A stretch of 10,799 nucleotides of DNA from Acidobacteriota bacterium (GTDB taxonomy: Bacteria > Acidobacteriota > Vicinamibacteria > Vicinamibacterales > UBA8438), in assembly GCA_011523485.1 (NCBI GenBank), contig WTGR01000329.1, forward strand, positions 1-10,799. Reading direction: 5' to 3'. The translations under genes were made by a program, and so were the position numbers. A model generated the notes under the pieces. It searched no databases, had not been told where the DNA came from, and saw only the letters and a list, made by a program, of their open reading frames with translations. This document shows, in pieces, positions 1 to 6,940 of the stretch (positions within the stretch are counted from its first letter, which is position 1; every line of letters starts with the position of its first letter).

Positions 1-107
1 GACAACTCGCCGGCAAATGGTCCCGGCGCATCGACCAGGAGCACCGACTCGTGTACACCGTGGAAGCCGACCGCGTGCACTTCCTGGCCGCGCGCTACCA
101 CTACTGA
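1..107 (+). CDS. yoeB: YoeB-family mRNA interferase toxin, C-terminal fragment
   Basis: This is the last 34 codons of a gene that begins before the window; it reads in frame from base 3 to the TGA at 105-107. The visible protein contains [16 protein letters not shown] and ends in ARYHY. This closely matches the C-terminus of YoeB toxins, which are ribosome-dependent mRNA interferases normally about 84 residues long. In E. coli YoeB the catalytic Arg65, His83 and Tyr84 lie in the EHRLVY segment and in the terminal HY pair, and all three equivalents are present here. The partner antitoxin (YefM type) normally lies just upstream and would be outside the window. The gene converges on ggt with 38 nt between the stop codons. 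The family call is secure; whether the toxin is complete cannot be seen. Confidence 0.9.
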   Translation, partial: QLAGKWSRRIDQEHRLVYTVEADRVHFLAARYHY

Positions 108-123
108 ATGACGACCGAGACCT

Positions 124-141
124 CCCGCCGCAGATCGCGGG
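124..141. terminator. Possible bidirectional stem-loop between yoeB and ggt
   Basis: The inverted repeat CCCGC (124-128) and GCGGG (137-141) forms a 5-bp all-GC stem with an 8-nt loop, inside the 38-nt gap between two convergent stop codons. No T-run follows on either strand, so it is not a canonical intrinsic terminator. In DNA this GC-rich it may be chance. Position is the main argument. Confidence 0.28.
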
Positions 142-145
142 GTGC

Positions 146-1840
146 TCAGTACCCGGCAACCGCCGCATCCGCGCGGCGCGGATCGGCCGCCCCCTCCAGC
201 ACGTCCGCCTCGGCGTCGAGCACGACGGCGTGCGCGGCACCCTGACTGGCGCGGGCGGCGAGCACGTGGCCGCGCGCCTCCAGCAGCCTCACGGTGTCGG
301 GCGAGAGGCCGCGCCGCTCGTAACGCAGCTCGTCCGGCAGCCACTGGTGGTGGAAGCGCGGCGCGTCGACGGCCTCCTGCACGTTCATCCCGAAGTCGAT
401 GACGTTGAGGATGGTGTGCAGCACCGTATTGATGATGGTCCGCCCGCCCGGACTCCCGGTCACCATGAACAGACGACCGTCCCTCGCCACGATCGTGGGC
501 GTCATGCTCGAGAGCATGCGCTTGCCCGGTTCCGCGAGATTGGGCCGTGTTCCGATCAACCCGGCCGCGGTGGTCAGCCCCGGCGCGGCGTTGAAGTCGC
601 CCATCTCGTTGTTGAGCAGAAAGCCGGCGCCCGGTACGACGATCCTCGATCCGTAGGACTGCTCGAGCGTGGTGGTGAGCGCGACCGCGTTCCGGTCGGC
701 ATCCACCACCGACAGGTGGGTCGTCTCGTTGCCCGTCGCGGGCCATTCGAACGTGTCGGGACCGGACCGGGAGGCGCGATCGGGGTCGATGGTCGCGCGC
801 AGCCCCGCCGCGTGCTCCTTCGACGTCAGCCGAAGCACCGGCATGGCGGGGTTGAAGTCGGGATCCCCGAGGTGCCGGGCCCGGTCCGCGAAGCCGCGGC
901 GCATGGCCTCGGCGATGCGGTGGACGTTGAGGGCGGAACCGTAGCCGGCGGCCTGCAGGTCGTAGCCCTCCAGCACGTTGAGCATCTGGACCAGCGTGAT
1001 CCCGCCGGAGCTGGGCGGCGGCATCGATACGATTTCGTAACCGCGGTAGGTGCCCCGAACGGGCCGGCGGACCCTGGGGGCGTAGGCGGCCAGATCGGCC
1101 TCGGTGATCAACCCGCCGTTCTCCGCCATTTCGCGCGCTACCAGCGCCGCGGTCCGTCCACGGTAGAAACCGTCAGGCCCTTCAGCCGCGATGCGTTCCA
1201 ACGTGTCCGCGAGGTCAGGCTGCCGGAAGCGCTCGCCGGCCGCGTACGGTGCACCGGCGTTGGAGAAGGCAGCGACCGCGGCGGGATACCGAGCCATGCG
1301 GGGCAGCACGCCGGCCAGCGATGCCGCCCGTGCGTGCGTGAGTATGAAACCGTCGCGCGCGAGGGCGACGGCCGGCTCCACCAGGCGGCGCCAGGGAAGG
1401 CGCCCGTGGTCGGTCCAGGCGCGGTGCAGCCCGGCGACGGAGCCCGGCACGCCCACCGCGATGTGACTGTCGTGGTGCAGTGCCCAGTCGTAGGCGCCGC
1501 CGGAGAGGAACATCTCCGGGGATGCCGCGGCCGGTGCGGTCTCGCGGAAGTCGTAGGCCGCGGCGGATCCGTCCGCCGACCGATGGACCAGGAACCCGCC
1601 CCCGCCGATGTTGCCCGCGGCGGGCAACGTCACCGCGAGCGCGAAGGCGGTTGCCACCGCCGCATCCACGGCCGATCCGCCGGCCTGCAGGACGTCGCGG
1701 CCGACCTCCGCGGCCACGCGGTCCGAAGCGACCACCATGCCCCGGCGGGCTCGGGCCGGCTCGGAACTGCCGCCGACGGTGGCGACCACCAGGGCGCACG
1801 TGACGCTGACCGCGGCCAGACGGGTACGAAGGGTCGTCAT
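146..1840 (-). CDS. ggt: Gamma-glutamyltranspeptidase (glutathione hydrolase), secreted
   Basis: Predicted 564-aa self-processing N-terminal nucleophile hydrolase that removes gamma-glutamyl groups from glutathione and related compounds in the periplasm. Residues 1 to about 31 form a Sec signal peptide ending near ARA. The large subunit has YDFRE (Arg99, carboxylate-binding Arg of the family). The small subunit should begin at Thr373 in NETTHLSVVD, the nucleophile. Other active-site positions match E. coli Ggt with a constant offset of 18: Asp415, Ser444-Ser445 (LSSM) and Gly465-Gly466 (GSPGG). The C-terminus ends DPRRADAAVAGY, very like the E. coli enzyme. Length is normal. The ATG at 1840 is the only sensible start, although GAGAGG directly abuts it, so initiation may be leaderless. 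It diverges from the TRAP operon, suggesting supply of substrate to that transporter. Family assignment is very secure. Confidence 0.96.
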   Translation of the reverse strand: MTTLRTRLAAVSVTCALVVATVGGSSEPARARRGMVVASDRVAAEVGRDVLQAGGSAVDAAVATAFALAVTLPAAGNIGGGGFLVHRSADGSAAAYDFRETAPAAASPEMFLSGGAYDWALHHDSHIAVGVPGSVAGLHRAWTDHGRLPWRRLVEPAVALARDGFILTHARAASLAGVLPRMARYPAAVAAFSNAGAPYAAGERFRQPDLADTLERIAAEGPDGFYRGRTAALVAREMAENGGLITEADLAAYAPRVRRPVRGTYRGYEIVSMPPPSSGGITLVQMLNVLEGYDLQAAGYGSALNVHRIAEAMRRGFADRARHLGDPDFNPAMPVLRLTSKEHAAGLRATIDPDRASRSGPDTFEWPATGNETTHLSVVDADRNAVALTTTLEQSYGSRIVVPGAGFLLNNEMGDFNAAPGLTTAAGLIGTRPNLAEPGKRMLSSMTPTIVARDGRLFMVTGSPGGRTIINTVLHTILNVIDFGMNVQEAVDAPRFHHQWLPDELRYERRGLSPDTVRLLEARGHVLAARASQGAAHAVVLDAEADVLEGAADPRRADAAVAGY

Positions 1841-1981
1841 CCTCTCAGGATAGGCGAAGTGGCAAGCTCGGAGACAAGATGCCGGCCCCGCGGCGAGGAG
1901 TCGCAACGCCCGAGCGGCGCATCGGGATAGAATGCCGGAAAAGCTGCGGCCGCGGGGGCGCACGTGAACAGGAGACGGCAG
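1841..1981. promoter_or_regulatory. Shared divergent intergenic region of ggt and the TRAP operon
   Basis: The 141-nt gap separates two outward-facing transcription units, so both promoters should lie here. Rightward, TAGAAT at 1928-1933 is a plausible -10 box, but no good -35 lies at 16-18 nt (the best-spaced hexamer is AACGCC). Leftward, TATCCT (minus strand of 1847-1852) with TTGTCT (minus strand of 1872-1877) gives a 19-nt spacer and would start transcription at or near the ggt ATG. Both are weak matches to a sigma-70 consensus. I see no clear operator palindrome. Confidence 0.3.
1970..1974 (+). promoter_or_regulatory. Ribosome binding site deciding the TRAP receptor start
   Basis: AGGAG lies 7 nt upstream of the ATG at 1982, which is optimal spacing. 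A GTG in the same frame at 1964 would put this motif inside the coding region and has no Shine-Dalgarno of its own. This places the start at 1982. Confidence 0.8.
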
Positions 1982-3013
1982 ATGACGACGACACCACACC
2001 CTGGGAACGCTCCCGGTCGGATGGAAAACAGCCGGCGCCCGCTCGCACTGGCGGTGATCGCCGCGATCGGCGCCACGATGCTGGCGTGTGCCGCGCCCGA
2101 CGGCGGCGGCGGCCTGACGGTGCGCCTGTCGATCGCCACCGGGGGCACCGGCGGCGTCTACTACCCGTACGGCGGCGGCATCGCCAAGGTGATCAGCGAC
2201 AACGTGGAAGGCGTCGAGGCGACCGCCGAGGTGACGGCCGGCACGGTCGACAACCTGAAGTTCATCGCCAACCGGTCGGCGGACCTGGCGTTCGGCCTGG
2301 CCGACTCCATCGACGATGCGGCGAACCAGCGCGGCGTGTTCGCCGACTTCGGCGAGGTGCCGTTGCGCGGGCTCGCCGTCCTCTACGACAACTACAACCA
2401 CCTGGTCTCGGTCACCGCCACCGGCATCGAGACGGTCGCCGACCTGAAGGACCGCGTCGTCTCCACCGGTGCGCCCGGCAGCGGCACGGAAGTGAGCGCC
2501 TTCCGCATCCTGGAGGCGGCGGGGGTGAATCCCGAGACCGACATCACGCGGCAGAGCCTCGGCGCGGCGCAGTCGGTGGACGCCATCAAGGACGACAAGA
2601 TCGACGCGTTCTTCTTCAGCGGCGGGCTCCCGACCGGCGCCATCCTCGATTTGGCGTCGACCCCCGGCCGGACGATCAAGGTGGTGCCGAACGGCGGGAC
2701 GCTCCCGACGCTGCAGGAGCAGTACGGCTCGCTCGTCTACCACAACTCCCCCATTGCGCCGTCGGTCTACCCGGGGATGGAGAACACGGTTACCGTCGTG
2801 GCGGTCTCGAACGTGCTCGTGGTCCACGCGGACATGGACGAGGAGCTGGCCTACGAGCTGACGCGGGTCCTGTTCGACCACCACGACGAGCTGGCCGCCG
2901 TGCACCCGATGGCCGCCGTCCTGACCATGGAGACCGCGACCGCCGGCTCGCCCATTCCGTTCCATGACGGCGCGATCCGCTACTACCAGGAACAGGGCGC
3001 CTGGTCCGAGTGA
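1982..3013 (+). CDS. TAXI-family TRAP transporter substrate-binding lipoprotein
   Basis: Predicted 343-aa extracytoplasmic receptor that captures a substrate, typically a carboxylate, and delivers it to the TRAP permease encoded next. The N-terminus has basic residues (Arg18-Arg19), a hydrophobic stretch (about 20-34) and Cys36 in TMLAC, a lipobox with an atypical Met at -3. It is therefore probably a lipoprotein. The mature part opens with the TAXI hallmark IATGGTGGVYYPYGG (51-65). Later family landmarks are VSTGAPGSGTE (160-170), DAFFFSGG (208-215) and a conserved tail, PIPFHDGAIRYYQEQGAW (324-341). Length is typical. The stop codon overlaps the permease start by 4 nt. TAXI receptors with known ligands include a glutamate/glutamine binder from Thermus, but the ligand cannot be read from this sequence. 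Confidence 0.94.
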   Translation: MTTTPHPGNAPGRMENSRRPLALAVIAAIGATMLACAAPDGGGGLTVRLSIATGGTGGVYYPYGGGIAKVISDNVEGVEATAEVTAGTVDNLKFIANRSADLAFGLADSIDDAANQRGVFADFGEVPLRGLAVLYDNYNHLVSVTATGIETVADLKDRVVSTGAPGSGTEVSAFRILEAAGVNPETDITRQSLGAAQSVDAIKDDKIDAFFFSGGLPTGAILDLASTPGRTIKVVPNGGTLPTLQEQYGSLVYHNSPIAPSVYPGMENTVTVVAVSNVLVVHADMDEELAYELTRVLFDHHDELAAVHPMAAVLTMETATAGSPIPFHDGAIRYYQEQGAWSE

Positions 3014-4932
3014 CGACACCCGACTCGCCGGCCGCGGCCTACGACGACCCCGAAGCGGACGTCCCGACCCGCAAGCTGCGGGGCTGGACGGCGACGCTGG
3101 TCACCGTGCTGGCCGCGGGGCTGTCGCTGTACGCCCTGTACTGGGTGGTGGGCATCGTCCAGCCGCAGATCTACAGGGTCAGCTTTCTCCTCGTCACCCT
3201 CGTCCTCACGTTCCTCGTCTTTCCCGCCCACCCCCGCTGGCGGCCGCGCGTCATGTGGCTGGACTGGGCGCTGGGCGCCGCCGCCATCGCGGCGCTCGCC
3301 TGGCCGGTCATCGACTTCGACCAGTTCGTCTACCGCGCCGCCACGCCGCTGACCGTCGACCTCGTGCTCGGCACGGTCACGACGCTGCTGGTCCTGGAGG
3401 CCACGCGCCGGACGGTCGGCCCGATCCTGCCGGTGACGGCGGCGGTGTTCCTCCTCTACGGCTACTACGGACCGTACCTGGAGCTGGTGGGCCTGGAGCT
3501 GTTCGCGCACCGCGGCTACGACGCCGCGCGCCTCGTCGGCACGCTGTACATGACGCTGGAGGGCATCTTCGGCGTGCCCCTGAACGTGTGCGCCACCTTC
3601 ATCATCCTGTTCACCATCTTCGGCGCCATCCTGGCCAAGTCGGGCGCCGGGCCGTTCTTCATCAACTGGACGATGGCCGCGTTCGGGCGCTCGGAGAGCG
3701 GGGCGGGTCCGGGCCGTACGGTCACCCTGTCGGGGTTCCTGCTCGGCACCGTGTCGGGCAGCGGCGTCGCGACGACGGTGACCCTCGGCGCCGTGGTCTG
3801 GCCGCTGCTCCGGCGCGCGGGCTTCTCGGCCGAGATCGGCGGCGGCATCCTGTCGGCGAGCGGCATCGGGGCGATCATGGCGCCGCCGATGATGGGGGCC
3901 GCCGCGTTCCTCATCGCCGAGTTCCTGCAGATCACCTATCTGCAGGTGATCGTCATGGCGATCGTTCCCGCCATCCTCTACTACTTCTCCATCGTGCTGA
4001 TGATCGAGGCGGACTCCCGCCGGCTCGGCACGAAGGCGGTCACCGTCGACGTCCCGTCGGTCGGCGAGCTGACGCGCCGCTACGGTTACCAGTTTCTGCC
4101 CCTGATCTCCATCGTCGTGCTGCTGGTGAGCGGGATGACGCCGTTCCGGGCCGTCTTCCTGTCGACGCTGCTGGCGGTCGGGCTCAGCTTCATCCGGCGG
4201 GAGAACGCGCTCTGGCCGCGCCGGCTGGTGGACGCGCTCGAGGCGGGCGGGCGCGGGGTGCTGTCGGTCGCGGCGACGACGGCGACGGCGGGCATCATCG
4301 TCGGGGTGGTGACGCTGACCGGCCTGGGCCTCAAGCTGTCGGGCATCATCGTCGATCTCGCGGGCGGCAACATCTTCCTGACCGTCGTCTACGCGGCCGT
4401 GGCGGTCTGGATGCTCGGCCTCGCGGTCCCGGTCACCGCCTCCTACATCATCGCGGCGGTCATGATCGCCCCGGCCCTGACGCTGGTCGGCGTGCCCGAC
4501 TTCGCCGCCCACATGTTCATCTTCTACTACGCGGTGCTCTCCGAGGTCAGCCCGCCGACGGCGCTCTCGCCGTTCGCGGCGGCCGCCATCACCGGCGGCA
4601 ATCCGTTCCAGACGATGATGCTGACCTGGAAGTACACGCTGCCGGCGTTCCTCGTGCCGTTCGCTTTCACGGTCAGCCCGGAAGGGGCCGGCGTCCTGCT
4701 GCAGGCGCCGCTCGCGGACATCGTCCGGACCGTCGGCACCGCCGCCATCGGCGTCAGCGCCCTGGCCATGGGGCTCGGCGGCTGGCTGCGTCAGGCGGCG
4801 AACCCGGTCGAACGTCTGGCGGCCGTGGCAGGGGGGCTGCTGCTCTTCTACGCGACCACGGTCACGGATATCATGGGATTGATGCTGTTCGGCGCGGCCG
4901 TCGCGCTCCATCTGGTTCGAACCCGCGGATAG
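3010..4932 (+). CDS. TRAP transporter fused permease (DctQ-DctM type)
   Basis: Predicted 640-aa polytopic inner-membrane protein, the ion-coupled permease partner of the TAXI receptor. It is the fused form in which the small DctQ-like and large DctM-like subunits are one polypeptide, as is usual for TAXI systems. Hydrophobic helices run nearly throughout (for example about 28-50, 56-71, 86-102, 193-209, 310-332, 362-374, 455-475 and 605-618). DctM signatures include GTVSGSGVATTVTLG (246-260), APPMMGAAAFLIAEF (291-305) and SEVSPPTALSPFAAAAITGG (511-530). The start is a GTG within GTGA, overlapping the receptor stop; the next in-frame Met is far downstream, so this start is favoured and implies translational coupling. 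The family is secure; the transported substrate is unknown. Confidence 0.94.
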   Translation: MTTPDSPAAAYDDPEADVPTRKLRGWTATLVTVLAAGLSLYALYWVVGIVQPQIYRVSFLLVTLVLTFLVFPAHPRWRPRVMWLDWALGAAAIAALAWPVIDFDQFVYRAATPLTVDLVLGTVTTLLVLEATRRTVGPILPVTAAVFLLYGYYGPYLELVGLELFAHRGYDAARLVGTLYMTLEGIFGVPLNVCATFIILFTIFGAILAKSGAGPFFINWTMAAFGRSESGAGPGRTVTLSGFLLGTVSGSGVATTVTLGAVVWPLLRRAGFSAEIGGGILSASGIGAIMAPPMMGAAAFLIAEFLQITYLQVIVMAIVPAILYYFSIVLMIEADSRRLGTKAVTVDVPSVGELTRRYGYQFLPLISIVVLLVSGMTPFRAVFLSTLLAVGLSFIRRENALWPRRLVDALEAGGRGVLSVAATTATAGIIVGVVTLTGLGLKLSGIIVDLAGGNIFLTVVYAAVAVWMLGLAVPVTASYIIAAVMIAPALTLVGVPDFAAHMFIFYYAVLSEVSPPTALSPFAAAAITGGNPFQTMMLTWKYTLPAFLVPFAFTVSPEGAGVLLQAPLADIVRTVGTAAIGVSALAMGLGGWLRQAANPVERLAAVAGGLLLFYATTVTDIMGLMLFGAAVALHLVRTRG

Positions 4933-4953
4933 ACACAAGGTCGAGGTAACACC

Positions 4954-6252
4954 ATGAGATCACGCATTCGCCTGACGGCGCTCGCCGTCGTGTTCGCACT
5001 GCTGCTCGTTCCGCAGACCCTGCTCGCCCAGGGACTGGTCCGCGTCAGTCCGGAAGAGGTGGGGATGTCCTCCGAGCGCCTCGACCGCCTGAGCCTGGCG
5101 CTCGAGAGCTACGTCGACGAGGGCCGGCTGGCCGGCGCGGTCACCATCGTGGTCCGCAAGGGCAGGATCGCCTACCGCGAGGGGATCGGCTACCGCGACG
5201 TCGAGGCGCAGGCGCCGATGCCGTCCGACGGGATCTTCCGCATCGCGTCGCAGACCAAGGCGCTGGCCAGCGTCGGCGTCATGCTGCTGCAGGAGGAGGG
5301 CAAGCTGCTGATCACCGACCCGGTCGGCAAGTACCTCCCGGCGTTCGCCGAGACCACCGTCGCCGAGCCGAACGGCGAGGGCGGCTACGACGTGGTGCCG
5401 GCGCGGCGGCCGATCACCATCCGCGACCTGCTGACCCACACCGCCGGCATCAGCTACGGCATGGGCCTGCTGGCCAACCGCGGGCCGGCCGCCGACGCGT
5501 GGGCGGACGCGGGGATCACCGGCTGGTACTTCGCCGACCGCGACGAGACGGTGGGCGAGACCATGGCGCGCCTGGCGAAGCTGCCGATGGACGCGCACCC
5601 CGGCGAGCGCTGGATCTACGGCTACAACACCGACATCCTGGGCGCGATGATCGAGGAGATCAGCGGCCAGACGCTCGGCGACTTCCTGAAGGAGCGGCTG
5701 TTCGACCCGCTCGGGATGACCGACACGCACTTCTTCCTCCCGGAAGGCAAGCTCGGCCGCCTGGCGACCGTCTATTCGTCGGTGGACGGCGGCAGCCGCT
5801 TCGAGCGGGCGCCCGACCCGGGCCACATGGTCGGCCAGGGACACTACGTGAACGGCCCGCGCAAGGCGTTCTCGGCGGGCGCCGGCGTGCTGTCGACCGC
5901 CACCGACTACGCCACGTTCCTGCAGATGATGCTGAACGGCGGCGAGCTGAACGGCACCCGCATCCTGTCGCGCAAGACGGTCGAGTCGATGATCTCGGAT
6001 CACATGGGCGACATCCCGTTCCGCGACGGCCAGGGCTTCGGCCTCGGCTTCTCGATTACCCACGACCCGGCGGCCGGCGGCCTGCCCGGCTCGGTCGGCG
6101 AGTTCGCCTGGGCGGGCGCCTATCACTCCGTCTACTGGGCCGACCCGAAGGAAGAGATGGTCGTGGTCTACCTGACGCAGATCATCCCCGCCATCAACCT
6201 GGACGATCAGCAGAAGGTGCGGTCGCTGGTCTACCAGGCGATCGTCGACTGA
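4954..6252 (+). CDS. Secreted beta-lactamase-family serine hydrolase (class C/EstB-like)
   Basis: Predicted 432-aa exported enzyme of the beta-lactamase/penicillin-binding-protein-like superfamily, which includes class C beta-lactamases, esterases such as EstB and DD-peptidases. Residues 1 to about 26 are a Sec signal peptide ending LLAQ. The catalytic SxxK motif is Ser99-Gln-Thr-Lys102 in IASQTKALAS. The second motif is Tyr222 in WIYGYNTDILG, corresponding to the Tyr of YxN. The third (KTG or HxG) region is WAGAYHS (386-392), where many EstB-like proteins have WGGAAGT. DLLTHTAGI (158-166) is also typical of the family. GAGGT at 4943-4947 lies 6 nt before the ATG. The gene follows the permease by 21 nt and is probably co-transcribed, perhaps hydrolysing an ester or amide to feed the transporter. 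True beta-lactamase activity is not implied; substrate is unknown. Confidence 0.92.
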   Translation: MRSRIRLTALAVVFALLLVPQTLLAQGLVRVSPEEVGMSSERLDRLSLALESYVDEGRLAGAVTIVVRKGRIAYREGIGYRDVEAQAPMPSDGIFRIASQTKALASVGVMLLQEEGKLLITDPVGKYLPAFAETTVAEPNGEGGYDVVPARRPITIRDLLTHTAGISYGMGLLANRGPAADAWADAGITGWYFADRDETVGETMARLAKLPMDAHPGERWIYGYNTDILGAMIEEISGQTLGDFLKERLFDPLGMTDTHFFLPEGKLGRLATVYSSVDGGSRFERAPDPGHMVGQGHYVNGPRKAFSAGAGVLSTATDYATFLQMMLNGGELNGTRILSRKTVESMISDHMGDIPFRDGQGFGLGFSITHDPAAGGLPGSVGEFAWAGAYHSVYWADPKEEMVVVYLTQIIPAINLDDQQKVRSLVYQAIVD

Positions 6253-6257
6253 GGCAT

Positions 6258-6271
6258 CGCGAGGATTCGCG
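6258..6271 (+). terminator. Short hairpin after the TRAP operon
   Basis: CGCGA (6258-6262) and TCGCG (6267-6271) form a perfect 5-bp stem with loop GGAT, beginning 6 nt after the serine hydrolase stop. There is no following T-run, so termination activity is uncertain. Confidence 0.25.
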
Positions 6272-6311
6272 GGCGGGGCGGCCGGCGCGTCCGGTCGCTC
6301 CGCTCCCTCTC

Positions 6312-6342
6312 GATGAGCAAGCGCCTCGGCTGGCCCTCGAAT
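6312..6342 (+). repeat. Imperfect 31-bp direct repeat, copy 1
   Basis: This 31-nt segment, beginning GATGAGCAAG and ending GGCCCTCGAAT, recurs 73 nt downstream at 6385-6415 with 26 of 31 positions identical. The most conserved part is GCCTCGGCTGGCCCTCGAAT against GCCTCGGCCGGCCCTCGAAT. Upstream flanks are weakly similar as well. It lies in the non-coding gap between the TRAP operon and the ferritin-like gene. Its role is unknown: an old local duplication or a repeated operator are both possible. Confidence 0.6.
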
Positions 6343-6384
6343 TCAATAGGAGCGGCATCCGTCGAATCGCGGCGACCCTCCCAC

Positions 6385-6415
6385 GATGACCAGTTGCCTC
6401 GGCCGGCCCTCGAAT
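6385..6415 (+). repeat. Imperfect 31-bp direct repeat, copy 2
   Basis: Second copy of the element at 6312-6342, beginning GATGACCAGT. It contains an in-frame ATG (6386) for the ferritin-like gene. That ATG has no Shine-Dalgarno and would add a 41-residue low-complexity extension absent from the family, so it is not taken as the start. The rest of the 6253-6508 gap holds no gene I can support and no convincing promoter. Confidence 0.6.
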
Positions 6416-6497
6416 GCCGGAACGGTCAGATCGCCGGTGGTCTCTACGACGCCAGTCCCGCCGGTCGGCGACAGTGAGATCGAGACACCGGAAGTTG

Positions 6498-6503
6498 AAG
6501 GAG
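6498..6503 (+). promoter_or_regulatory. Ribosome binding site deciding the ferritin-like start
   Basis: AAGGAG at 6498-6503 is 5 nt upstream of TTG at 6509. It is a strong Shine-Dalgarno, and no ATG or GTG in the correct frame sits at a comparable distance. It therefore supports a TTG start. Confidence 0.75.
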
Positions 6504-6508
6504 CAACG

Positions 6509-6934
6509 TTGACCAAGGACGAGCTGATCGAGAAGCTGAACGGAGACCTCGCCGACGAGCTCGGCGCCATCATCCAGTACATCGTCTACGCCGCCCGCGC
6601 CACCGGTCCCTATCGACCCCAGCTCTCCCAGTTCTTCCTCGCGGAAGTGGCCGACGAGCAGATGCACGCGCAGTTCCTCGCCAACAAGATCGTCTCGCTC
6701 GGCGGCAGGCCGACTACCGTGGCCCGTGAGGTCGCCCTGCCCGAGGGCAACAGGGCGATGCTGGAAGCGGTGGTGGAGGCCGAGACCCACGCGATGAAGG
6801 GCTACACGACGCGCGCGCAGGAGGCCGAGGCCTACGGCGACAAGGGCTTGGCCGTGCAGCTCGAGGACTTCATCCGCGACGAGAGCAGCCACCTGGAGGA
6901 GACGGAGCGGATCCTGCGGGACTGGCCGCTGTAG
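6509..6934 (+). CDS. Bacterioferritin-like diiron protein (ferritin-like superfamily)
   Basis: Predicted 141-aa all-helical cytosolic protein with a ferritin-type diiron site: Glu17, Glu50-x-x-His53, Glu90 (possibly Glu92) and Glu125-x-x-His128. This matches the ligand order and spacing of bacterioferritin (Glu18, Glu51, His54, Glu94, Glu127, His130). It should oxidise or store iron, or act as a rubrerythrin/Dps-like protection protein. The residue equivalent to the haem-binding Met52 of bacterioferritin appears to be Gln51, so haem binding is doubtful. At 141 residues it is slightly shorter than Bfr (about 158). I chose TTG at 6509 because of its strong Shine-Dalgarno and because homology begins there. 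The next gene starts 6 nt after the stop, so the two are probably co-transcribed. The superfamily is secure; the precise subfamily is not. Confidence 0.88.
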   Translation: MTKDELIEKLNGDLADELGAIIQYIVYAARATGPYRPQLSQFFLAEVADEQMHAQFLANKIVSLGGRPTTVAREVALPEGNRAMLEAVVEAETHAMKGYTTRAQEAEAYGDKGLAVQLEDFIRDESSHLEETERILRDWPL

Positions 6935-6940
6935 GACGTC

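Noticed and set aside
17..1930. 637-codon open frame on the plus strand opposite ggt
   Set aside because: It is antisense to a gamma-glutamyltranspeptidase with a full set of family residues. The translation is Arg/Gly/His-rich without any recognisable domain, as expected of stop-poor GC-rich DNA.
1841..3019. Upstream continuation of the ggt frame giving a 957-aa protein
   Set aside because: The signal peptide and all homology begin at the ATG at 1840. The extension lies antisense to the TRAP receptor and is low-complexity.
2983..4938. 651-codon minus-strand frame opposite the TRAP permease
   Set aside because: Composition is dominated by Arg, Asp, Gly and His with no motifs. The plus strand encodes a clear membrane transporter.
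4960..6126. 388-codon minus-strand frame opposite the serine hydrolase
   Set aside because: Shadow frame without domains; the sense strand has a signal peptide and catalytic motifs.
6386..6508. N-terminal extension of the ferritin-like gene from ATG 6386
   Set aside because: No Shine-Dalgarno precedes this ATG, and the 41 extra residues are Pro/Thr/Val-rich with no ferritin homology. A strong AAGGAG precedes TTG 6509.
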